Source: Acanthosoma haemorrhoidale
Taxonomy: Eukaryota > Arthropoda > Insecta > Hemiptera > Acanthosomatidae
Assembly (NCBI GenBank): GCA_930367205.1
Contig: OV884013.1
Span: 87,483,333-87,547,332 of the forward strand
Direction of reading: 5' to 3'
Length of the DNA: 64,000 nt
Notes under the pieces: model-generated
What the model was told of the DNA's origin: nothing
Databases searched by the model: none
Seen by the model: only the letters and a program-made list of their open reading frames with translations
Made by a program: the position numbers and the translations under genes
Shown: positions 12,515 through 25,000 of the stretch, one piece after another
How the letters are laid out: each line of letters begins with the position of its first letter
Position numbering within the stretch: position 1 is the first letter of the stretch

Positions 12515-13038
12515 TCACAGAGGGCAACATATCCCAAGAAACCTGCAAAGTACAAAAAAATACTTAATTAAATTATAATTGCTGAATGTTTGTTGAATTA
12601 GTCAAATTCTGGATTTAAAATTACTTTGGATCAATATGACACTTGAATGGAAGGTAAGCTTTGATGTCATTGGCAAATACATCCAATGTGCAGTAAATAA
12701 AATGGCGGCAATCATAACCATCTGAACACTTTGTTGTGGAAACATCACTCTAAAAAAATCAACTTAATTATAAATATATTTATGAAAACAAGAACATATT
12801 ATATTTTACAAATTAAGCTTTTCCTAAAAGACAATGACTAATTTCAGAAAGAAGACTTTTCAATCCAAACTGACCACATTCAAAGCAATCACATCATTTC
12901 TATCCACTTCAGAGGGAGGCTGCAAGAAGAGGCCATCTTCAGATACAGTCTGGTTAAGCCAAGTTACATTGGTGTAAGGAACCCTTTCGTATTGTGGCGA
13001 CTCTGCCACAGCAGTCACATCTGCTGACTCCTCCTCTT
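12515..13038 (-). other. ITIH-like final exons: acidic segment and CLIP-like C-terminus
   Basis: Exons 13038-12875, 12749-12625 and 12542-12515. The first begins EEEESADVTAVAESPQY and contains potential N-glycosylation sites (NVT, NQT). The last two give CSDGYDCRHFIYC, a 16-residue spacer, then C-x9-CCPL and stop. Cys at 786, 792, 798, 815, 825 and 826 follow the order C-x5-C-x5-C-x16-C-x9-CC, ending in CCP as in arthropod CLIP domains. C1-C2 is shorter than in most CLIP domains, so 'CLIP-like' is the safe call. The small last exon is needed to supply the final two cysteines. Confidence 0.7.
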
Positions 13039-16000
13039 CTAGTAATAAAAAAATACTCATATATGATATGATGGTTCAGGAAAATTCTATAAATCTCTTT
13101 AGCAACCTTAATAATATTGCTGCTAAGAATCAAAAAAGAAAAGTTGTATATTTGTATGTACAAAACTTGAATAATTTATATTATTTAATAAATTTTTGCC
13201 CTCATGCCAAATGAATGGTATCTGCAGAATAAAAAATATTTCATCCTCTCCTTCTCAATGCCCCCTCTTCATCAACAACCATCTTCACTCTGCTCTCAAC
13301 ACACCTTCCGTCCAAGATCCAGCCACCTCCCGTTACTAGAATGTTCATTGCTGCCTCTATGACTACCCTAATTCATAAGCAAATGCTCTATTATTGCAAC
13401 CCAGAGCAATGCCTAAGGCAGAAGTGGACTCTTGACCTCCTCCAAATTAATTAACATTATTTTTGCAAGTAAGCTCATAAAGTGATAAGGGAAGTGGTTT
13501 TGGCTAATGAGCACGTCTCCTCCATCCCCACCAAAAGGACAAGAACAAAATTATACAATTCCTAAGAACTGCTTAAAATGCTATTTATATAGATATCACT
13601 TCATATTTCACCAAATAAATAAAGCTATATATTTGCTATCTACATTAGATTAATAAATTTAATACACCATTTATGGAGCATAAATAATCAGGATGAAGAA
13701 GTTGATATTAATTGCATATTTCAAGAGAGGTATTGATAGTTTTTCAGACATTGCTAATCCTGAATCAATACTAATTTCAAAAGTACATTACCAAACTGTG
13801 CTGCACCTACAAAATATTAAGATGACAAACCAGTCTAATAGTAAGTAAAACCCAAGATTTCTTCTATGGGCCTATTTCATTGATTGTGACATGCAAGATG
13901 TCAATAATTTTTAGTTAGTTACTCGTTTTTTATTATTAATACCTGTAGTCATGAAAGCTGCTGGGGTAGTAGAATAAAATGTTGGTGGTTGTGGCCTTGC
14001 CAGAGATGAATATATATTTTGTATATGGCCTGGAGCAGCTGAAAAAAAGTATTATTGTTTGATTCATAAAAATATAACTACAGATCTTTCTGTTATTTGT
14101 TGATCTGAATCATAAAATAAACGGACGATAAATGAATTTTCAACCAGTTGCATGTGATCTTCAGAGAAGTGGGAGAAACGGGTTATTAGGCTTAACCTTG
14201 CATGTATATGGAAGGCAATAAAAGAGAGCAGCAGCATTATCCTGGATAGTGAAAACTGCTTGAGGGTTCATTTTACTTAATTATGGATGGATCATTATTT
14301 CATTCATCCATAAAATGCAGGCAGCACAACTGCCACCACCGCACAAAAAATAACTTAATTACTGTTATATTCTGATCTTCAGGAAGCACAGTAGAGCAAG
14401 TTAATTTTTTGGACATCTGAGTAAGAGATGTTTTAATGCACCCACCAATGAGTACTTGATACACTCATGATGACGATTGTTTTATTTAAATTATTTTTTT
14501 ATATAATTGTAACATGATTTTGATAGGGGTCACACATGTAATCTTAATTTTGGATTACAAATCACCCTATCATATTAGGAAAGTTTATTTATCCTTGACT
14601 ATAACTTGAGTTAAATTTGTACACATATTTTTTTAAATTTTGGAGCTAATTTTGTTGTCTGTGCCAATCACTTGTTCTGCAGAGCTGCTTTGTCTGCCTT
14701 CCTTGACCTTCTCTCTTCTACACTATTTTATATTCTCGTGATATTTATGTTTTCCTTGTCCAAAATTTAGCCGTCCATTGTGCCCATAATTAGGTTTGTC
14801 ACACTAACTAAACTAACAATTAAAAAAAAAAAAAAATTATTAGTAGATAGTTCCACGGTTCAGTGGTAAAAGTGTGTGAACAGTTATCTGAAAGTTCTGG
14901 GATTGAACCATTAGTTGGATTTGAAATGTATTAGTATGTCATAGGTTTTCTCTTCCACTAATACTATTACATAAATTAATACTATTTACCAGTGGAATTA
15001 CATAACATTACTAATAAATTAATGGTTTAGATTTTATTCAAATTTTACTTATTTTTTATATTATGATAATAGAACATGTTATGTGTTAATTAACAGTGAG
15101 CATTTGTCCGGGTTTCCAATTATATGGAATTGTGGAATCCCAATAAATCTGCAAAATATCAACCCTACTGAATGTAAATATATATTTAAACCATAGAGTT
15201 CATTTTTTTAAAATTTTAAATTACATTATATTAAAAAATAAGTGCATTGATTTACCATGTTCTAAAGCCACACTGCTCGCTGAAAAACAGAATAACATCA
15301 ATTTAAACAATAAATATACTTTATAAAAGATTAATTGAAGAACTGGTTATAGCGAATTGAATTCAACAGGGAATAAATTCTACTCATTATGCAATTTAAG
15401 TTGTGGGATCAAATTATATATTGTGGGCCTGGGTCACTGGTTTTGCTCTTTAACCAATAATTATTGAATTTAACACCAATGGGGTTATATACCGAAACTA
15501 ACAATCATTAAATAAATGAAAGGTATAGGTTTTATCTAAATTATAATTATATTTCATAATCCTCTAATAGAACTTGTGAAATATTGATTAATCTGCATAA
15601 TAGGAACCATAGATCAAGCAAAAATATATTTTTTAATTAGAAAAACTCTTCAAAACTACGTTACACTGTCAGTACAGTAAAAAAATATTGAAGAATAAAT
15701 TTCTTTTTTTTAAAAGAACCACTCAATACTTGGATGAAAAAGTGTGCGCATATGCCTAAAGCAAGAGCTTAGTAGCGAAAACAAAGAAATCTAATTTTTC
15801 ACATTTGATAGTTGGCTATTGTAGCGAAGATATTAAAAAATAAATTTACCTGCTGCTCCACCGAAACCGCTAGCTGAAAAACAGAATAACTTTAAATAAT
15901 TTTCAAAATATGCAATAGAGTCAAGTTCAAGTAAAAAAATATTTTTTAATTAGAATAACTCTTCAAAACTACATTACACTGTTACTACAATAAAAAAATA

Positions 16001-19000
16001 TTGAATGATAAATTTTTTTTTTAAAAGATCTACTCAATACTTGGATGAAAAAGTGTGCGTATATTATTCAGTCATGCTTAAAGCAAAAGCTTAGTAGCGA
16101 AAGCCAAGAAATGTAATTTTTCACATTTGATAGTTTGCTATTGTAGCGAAGATATTAAAAAATAAATTTACCAGGTACTCCATTGAAACCGCCAGCTGAA
16201 AAACAGAATAAATTTAAATAATTATCAAAATATATAATAGGGTCAAGTTGATTTTTGTTTATAAAATAAATATCTGGCTACATGCAAAAGCTGGAATATT
16301 TATTGTTAAAACCTTACTTATAAAACTAGGTGCCAAGTGGGAACATATGTATATTTGGGGGAGGGGGGGGGGGGTCGATAAATAGTAGTAGGTGTGAGAC
16401 AAAGAAAATCAGTTTGAGTTATGAGTTCATTCAGTCACTCTAGTTGAGTTGTTCAGTTCGTTCAGTGCTGGACCAGATAAGAGAAACCACTATAAGTGTT
16501 TCAAGGAACCCATCCCCGAACAATGAGGAATGTACCATTTTATTATAATTTTTGTTTGTATTAGGTAAATATTGTTTAAATATACATAAATTTCTTTTTA
16601 TACGAAAGATTTGAAATACACAAAATTATACACTGCAACTATGTAATACCCTGATATCATAATTAATGATACATTATAAAAGAAACTATTGCTCTTTATG
16701 AACTATTTATAAATTCCCTTTGACTCATATCATAAATAATAATAAAATTGTAATAAATATGGTAATTGTTATAGTACAAATCAACATTTTAAGAATAAAT
16801 TTTATAAAAAATAAATTTAAGTGCTTATTTGCATTACTATATTAACACACATAACTTGGATTCATATGTAATAAACTAAGCAAAATATGTATTTATTAAA
16901 AAAAAAATACAAATCGAGCAAAATAAATATAAAAATAGAATTAGATTCTTTAAACTACAATTCATAAAAATTACACTTTAATAACTTAAAAATTTAATAT
17001 GTTCAAAAAGAAAACCTCACTGATTGGGGGACTGCCTATCGATTAACCTCCTCAACTCATATATTGCTCTACACTCAATGATTTCATTAAATAATATGGC
17101 CATAAACAAATCGCTTGTCTTATTAAGGTATTTTTTTCTCGTGCCTTTTTAGCTTTTTTTATCAGATTTATGTTATTGAAGCTTAATTATGATCGAATCA
17201 TAAAAATCTGTTTTTAAATAAAATAATTAAAAACATACAATGATGGCTGGAATATGTATTAAGTATAATAAAAAAATGTGAAATAAACGTACCCTAAATC
17301 TATAATGTTTAAAGTAGATATCTGCTAGGTGACACACAAATATATGTACATAAATATATAAGCACCTATAAATCCACCAACTTATAATAAATTTTAATAA
17401 TTAGCTTTAACATCATGCTACAAAATATTTTTTTTTATCATGCAAATTATAAGGTGAATAAATAAGAAAAATTATGTTCCCATAACTAAGCAGAAAAATT
17501 AGCTGTATTGAAAATTACAGGATATGTCTATATGTGCTTAAACAGACGCATGCACTAGTATTTACAGTTATAATAAAATCACAATATGTTCCTTAAACAG
17601 TCCACATGAAAAACAGACAAAAGACATACAACCTTAACTCCAAAAGCTGCCAAATTTGGAAGAGAGGGGAGTTGAGGTAAATGAACATGATGATTATATA
17701 ACAAAGAAAGCTGACAAAATGATTTTTAATCTTGATGTTGAGTGGCACAATGTATCAAAATATCTATTAAGAATGAGACAAAAGTGAAATGGAATACAGT
17801 GAGGAATAACACCACAAAATCTCTGAACCGTTACCACATTTTAAATTTACACAATGCCATATTGAACAGAGAAGCACCAAACATTAGAAAAAGTAATAGA
17901 TTGTTGGTGCTGGTCGAGGATGGATAATTTTCAAATAAACACTCCTCGGTCTTTCCATGCATTATTTATTAATAAAAATGTTTTGACAGCTATAAGCTGT
18001 CATCTTTAGTTACTACAATAAAAATTGTTATGAGATGTTGCACCGTACAGTTTTATTTTTTATTGTGGAGAGACCGAGGAGTGCTTAGTTAAATTAGAAA
18101 AACTGTTTAACTCAATACAAACAGACTCTAATTAAAGGCATAAAAAAATGATAACTTTAAAATCATGCTTTTGTACTTGAATGAAAAACAAAGAATGGCA
18201 GTAATATGAAACATTAAACTTAAATAAAGAACTTTGTTTGAAGCAGAGTACTAATTATTTATTAAAATAATTCTTTATTAAAATAATGATTGACTTATTG
18301 GTCTTTTTGGTCTTTTTAAGGGATTCATTCAGGTTTTTCTCGTATCTAAGCCTATTATTTTTTTTAATTGATACCACTAGTAAAACATAGAACACTTGCA
18401 GGCTATGTGTTTCTTTAATACTTTTAAAATGATTGTGAAAATACTGTTCTTTATTTTTTGCCAAAAATACTTCATTTTATTTGTTAAACCATCTCTGCCA
18501 CTGAAAAACGCCTGTGTAACAAATACAAAAATTGTGAATAGTTAAACTTTGCAAACAAAAAACATATTGAAATCAGCTCCAATGACATCCAATATGCAAT
18601 ATCTGTTGTTTGCTACTGAACCTTTATTTTTTAAATTTCATTTTGTGTTACAATCTAATGATTTTTAACCATGGGGAAAAATCAGGACTTAAAATCTAAA
18701 ATTGTGAAGAAGTGACTTAAGAAACTTTAAAAGTTATCTCAAGAGGGCCAAGACAGACTTTTGTTATCATATCAAACATAACATAGACAACATAATTAAA
18801 AGTGGTACTAACAACAATTTCAGATCACTTATCCCTCTTAACAGACAGACAGACAAATGAACAAGACGATATATGAAAAATATGTTATAAAATAATTGAA
18901 AATTTACCTATTAAAGGCCTAATATAATGTGACTTTAAATTCGACGTTCCAGAATATGGTATAGCGAATCCTATAAAAGAAAGATTTTCTTCTAGAGTTC

Positions 19001-22000
19001 CAGAGAATATGTATACAAAAAAAGCTACAATATCAGTCCAAATAATTTCCTGTTAAATCAATGTACAGACATTTTTAGTCTTCAATCTATTTGGGTATTT
19101 ACTATACAAAGGATTTCACCATTGAATATGACACTATAAATGCTTTCAATATGCATGTTTCTTTAAAAACATTCACCTTAGTAAAATGTAAACATGCTGT
19201 AATATAAATCTCAATAATCAAATAAATTAAGGTCTATTAAATTTCAAATACTCAATATTTTGACTGACTTATTAATACACATAAAAGAGGATTGATTAAA
19301 TGGCTTACAAACCATTCTTGTTAGTGAAAAATTCATTCTAACAATTATCAATTTTCTTTGTAAATACAGATTATTGCTATAGTAGCCCCTAGAAATATTA
19401 GGATATTCCATTAAAAAATAATGGCATTCCACCGCCTGCTCTGGAGTCCTTTCTGTCAAATTACGTTTGTTAATAAAACAAAATATGGTGTAAAAAGAAA
19501 TTTATTTAATTACGTAAATAAAAAATAATATGTGCATGTTTACCTTTTGTAGTTTAATTTTTTTTTAGAAATCATCTGTTTCTATAACAGTTCCTCTACT
19601 GTTTGGTTTACGTGGTCAAAGGTTGGAATCCATTTTTAATTCTATAAAATATTTATGGTACTCTTGGAGGTTTATAAAAGTCTGCAGTGTTTGTATTATT
19701 TTTTGACATTTGGAATTTAATGTGAATTTTTTTTTTTCTCAAACAGTGACTATAGTAAGCAAGAAATGATTTAAAATGGCAATTATTCAGTACAGTTAGT
19801 CTGAATCATGAATTTTATTACAGAACTTTTCCCTTGTAACTGATGAAGCTTCTTCATTTTTCAAGTATTGATACAATTTCCATCCAAAATTTGAAGGTAC
19901 CAAGGAAACATTTTTTCACACTTTTTGTTATTCGTCATTATGTTATACAAACATTTAATAGCTTTTGGTTCACTAGACACGCCCTTCTCTGTTTTATAAA
20001 TCTGTGATGAATTGAACCTCTAACAAATGCATTTTGTTTACTCTAATCTCAAGCACTCCAAAATTCACCAAATAGTTTTCTTTTTAATTGTCATTTACAC
20101 ATATGCAGCTTTTCATAAGTTTTTTCATAAGTTTTCAGTTATTATATAATTTATCTTCTTCAGTTGTGTATGCTTTGCCAAAATCACTAAATATTTTTCC
20201 AATTGTCTTCATGTTTTTTTGTTTGGTGACCTGTTACATGGTGATTTACATCTGAATCCCTCATTTGAAAAGCTTAAGTTTCTGTAAATATTCTGAATTA
20301 GGAGAAGTGGAGTGATAATGAAAGTCGATGACTTTAAAAAAGTTTAACAGTTATGCACAACTTGTTTCAACACAGCCACTTTATGGCTCAAACTGAATTA
20401 AAAATAAAAGGTTAATTGATTGAAATAACTTAATGGTTAGAAATCATGTAAATATATAAATAACATAATGAATCATTAATTATTTTGTTTACTAAAAGTC
20501 AATTGGGTATGAATATTTATAAAAGAATACATGGACTTACTTAATTTATACACTGAATAATTTTTAACATTTTTCATTTCAATAATAAATTACTGGTCAT
20601 TGCGTCTCATCAATAAGCTTTAAGATCTTTTCTTTTTATAAGATGATCAGGCATATAAGAAGCATTAAAGTCATAGTGCAATTAGAGCAAAGCCCAATTT
20701 TGGACTTCCACGACTTTTGTTCTGAAAGTCTCATCTCTCCCCAAAAAATTCTTAAAATTAAATTAAATTCTTATGGCAAAAAAGCTTGAAAAATGAATAT
20801 GAGGTATCAACAAATTTTTTTGAGTTAGACTAAAATTTTGTAAAAAGGGGGCAATATTTCTATCACATGTTAGTATGTGGATTTATTTATTGAAGGGGCA
20901 ACACTTCATGAAAAAGTAGTGGTTGACCAAAGGTTGACATCATAGTTGGTTGATGAGCTGGTGTTGTTAGCATTAGGTGTTACCTCTCCATCTTAAATTC
21001 AGATTTGGTATTTTTTTTTTTAAATAGCTATTCATTTATTCTATTCATAAGCTAAAGTTAAGTTAAAAGTCAGAATGCTAACCACTAGATAATGGGGACA
21101 GTCTTATATTGGACATACATACGTATACATATATAAAAGACAATGATTTTATAATTATGCTAAAATATGTTTTAATTACTCAAAGTCAGACTGACCATTG
21201 GGAGGAAACGGTGCTGGTCCAAAAGACATACCTAAAAAAAAATTTTTTTTCATCAGTAAACATTTACATTTGAATAAATAATAATAAACTTTTTTTTTTG
21301 TTTTTACAGAAATCATGTTATAAGATGTACATATTATGTGTATATACACGCATATGTAATATATTTATATATAATATATCAGATATATCATTTCTTTAAA
21401 ACAAAAACCATTCAATGCCGCAGACCACTAGAATTTAACAAATAACTTTTTTCTACCATTATGTTATAAGAAACATTTACTGTAACATATATATTGCAAT
21501 GATATTTTTATGATCAATTTAATTTAATTTGAAATTGAAAAATAGTTAATAGGTCATGGAGGTCTATTTAGTTCCCCAGGTATCAAGGGATTAATTGACC
21601 TGGGGAAACTAAGGATGGTAGGTTGGGTCACAGAATACTTAAAGAGAGTAGAAGCAGTGTCATGGAAGACAGGTGACACCAGCTACCCCCACTGCAGTCG
21701 CCCCCTACCCTTCCTATGACATAGAATTCTCTCGATTTAATTTTTGTTTACTTCTCTTACTTTGTTTACAATTCAGTTATTTGACAGTCCGTGTGTACTC
21801 TGATAGATAGTGTTATTTGTAATTGTTGATCATTAAATTAACGTGATTTTTTTTTGGTTGGAATTAGTGGGAAAAAATAGTGAAATGCCACTTTGTGGAG
21901 ATTTTGGTTGCAGCACCAAATTTTTAAGTACTTATATTCGTAATACTCTAAATATATTCTTTCTTGTTTCTGAGCTATCCAACCACAGGCTAAATCAATA

Positions 22001-25000
22001 AATACTTTTGATGTTTTTCTTTTTAATGTTATTTATTCCACAACATGTTTCGGGACAATTTATCCTTTTCAAGTGTATTACTAAATGGCCAGAAACAACA
22101 TAGTAATCAACTTGAAAAGGGGAATTCCCCCCGAAACATGTTGTGGGGAAAGATAACATTAAAAAGAGAAAAATCATAAGTTTTTTTAATTTAATTAACC
22201 TGTGGTTGGATAGCTCGGAAGAGAAGAAAGAAGGCATTTATGAAAATATACAACCATGATGTAAAAAATTATCTAGTAAACCTAAAAACTCTGAATGGAC
22301 AAGGAATTCTTGAGACGGGAAGAAAGATAGGATTTCAAGGGTTTTTATTAAGCATAGAAAGCACCTTAATATTTTACAAGATTTATGTTAAAAAAAAAGA
22401 ATTTGCTCCAGTTTTTCCCTTAGTACAATATTAGCCAAGATCATGTCAAAAGATTGTTCTCCTATATTCGTGCCGGAGGAGGCTGAAACAATGATCCTGT
22501 GATTGTAGAGGATTTATTAATGAGAAGCTCCATGAAATGAAACATTTTCAACTAGTGGGAACGCCATATCTTTGGTCAAGACACATTTTAACTGTATACT
22601 ATCAGAGAAGTCCTGTCCAATGGGAACTATAAATGAAGCCATAACAATAAACACCATCCTGGACGAATACTTGAACATGGGAAAAAATAGTGAATTCAAT
22701 ACAATGAATATTTTTTTAAAATATATAATTCATTCCAAGTCCTCTCATATGTATCCATGCAAGAGGAGAAAATTAGATCAAGGAATCGAAGAGGAAACAA
22801 CGATGGAATGAAGGGTAGATTACAAATTCCTACAACTGCTCAATATGAGATCTCTCCCTTTATAGATATAAAAAACATAAATTTAATGAATGTGACACAG
22901 GAGGTGGTAGAATAGATATTAAGTAATGAAGCAGAAATCATATCCATATCGAAAGAGTCAATATTCCTCTAATGCTTGTTTGTTTGTCCTCCTGGTAGGA
23001 TCTTGAGTCTTTTCCATGTCAGAAAATTTTTCTTTAGTATCATAAGGTCTTTAAGATCCCACAGGAGCTAACTACTTCCAGTTGGTACTTGGCCTAGTTC
23101 TTCAGCCGTTTGATAGATAGTGTGTCGGTACAAACTAAAAGTAGTTAACTCCTGCTCCCGCAGGATCCCTCCTGAAGACCTGATACTAAAGAAAATTTTC
23201 TGAAATGGCAAAGACCCTCTATGGACCAGTTAGTTATATATACAGTCAATAAAATAGATAGCACCACGGTGCAATAAAAATGCCAAATATTGCTGTTAAG
23301 TTCCTATTATCTGCCAATAGACAGCACTACATATCAATTTATTTTCTGAATTACTTTCATCTCTATATCTTTGCTGTCCATATAGCATTTAGCTAGCTCT
23401 TCTTCCACTCAACAGATGTAACTCCAAAGCATTAAATTTGCTATATTTTCAAGTTCTGGATCTAACCAATTTATTTACAAAAAAGTGATCTTTCAATTTT
23501 TTTTATCAAGAGAATCATCTGGTTTCATTAAAATATTTTAGAAATGATCGACTTCAAATTAATAAATTTTAAATAGCTGTTTCCGTTTATACAATGATTC
23601 ATATTAATGAATGTAATTCTGTATAAATAGATGTGTGTATCCCAGCATAATTCTGGAATACCTGGAACAGTAAGACAACCCTTATTATATACAATGCAAT
23701 GGTATTAACGGTTTTTACATAAGTTCTGAAATTCTAACAGCTATGCCCCAGAATTCAAGTTCCTGTTACAGGAAAAATTACAGGAAACAGTAAGAACAGA
23801 TTGATGGAAATTCGACCTAAAGTGTTTCCTGAAATTTTAATTGTGTGAAAAAAATCTGTACCATATTCCACACATCCTCAATTCTGGAGTGAATTTTAAA
23901 AGAGGATGAGTGAATTTTTTGTGGATCTCCTTGAACTTTCCTGTTTATATAAAAATAAAATTAATAAACAGCAGTCATAGAGTGAAGTTGGTATAAATAA
24001 CAAGTAAGTATATTATATTGTAATCATCCTGTTTTTTTTATAAGTTTATGATGCCCCAGAAACTAGTTAGCTCAAAAGCAAGTTACTTACACACATTTTT
24101 TCAAAGAAATTCAAATTAATTGACTTGATGATTTTGTTTTATAATTATAATTTATAATGATTATAACCTTTTAAAACTTTTTAAGACCTTTAATTATAAG
24201 AACTGAATAGCATAATTGTTAATTTTTCCAATGATGGAGAAAGGACAGTAGTTCTGCTGAAGCATGAGAACCGAAACTAAATAATAAATAAAAGAAGTGA
24301 AGGGAACGCTTGGTCCTAGTGAGCGACTGGAGTGGGGATGAACCATGCCCTGTGGTGTCAGAACTCCTTAGCCTACCCACCTTGGATGCCACTTTTACTC
24401 TCTTCAAGTATTCTATGGGTGGGGTAGTATGGCTGAATACCAGGTAGAAAGAGGTGGTGCTAGACCAAAAGCATTCAGTTGTGGCCGGCAAGTACTTCAG
24501 AGTAAAGAGACCTGGATGATGATTTGGAAGTAAGGGAGTAGGAACCACCACAGGAGAAGCTAGGAATGAAGATGCCCATCCACCAATAATGAAGACTGTA
24601 TTCACCTATATATACTTCTAGATCATTGTTTGTAAATGATTAAGTAACTATTATTTAAATATATAGCCAATTATGTTAGTGCAGACAAAATCATGCACTA
24701 GAATCAATAATAAATACCCTGAGATCTAATTATTGTTACTTATAAAATTCATCATGAACTTTTAATAAATGTTTTTTGGCTCCTTATCAATAAGAAAGTA
24801 AAGTTTTAAATTTAAAGACAAGATATCGTTATAATATTTTGGCTTTAAATTTATTTTATTATTTATAAGGAGTAAAAGAGTCTTATATAAAGTTAATAAT
24901 GCATAATAGTTTATTTTACATGTTTCAGTTATGATGATCTCAACCTTATTATATCCCATTGACTCTCAAGCATATTTCTAGATAATTAAATGTTTCATAG

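Noticed and set aside
12954..13163. 69-codon minus-strand frame overlapping an ITIH exon
   Set aside because: It is the wrong frame. The exon 13038-12875 is read in the phase that gives EEEESADV... and joins to the CLIP-like exons.
18901..18930. Possible extra 11-nt cassette exon of the ITIH linker
   Set aside because: The length is not a multiple of three and would break the phase-1 pattern. It is likely a chance pair of splice-like motifs.
21995..22237. 80-codon minus-strand frame
   Set aside because: It lies wholly in the palindromic foldback element. No coding motif.
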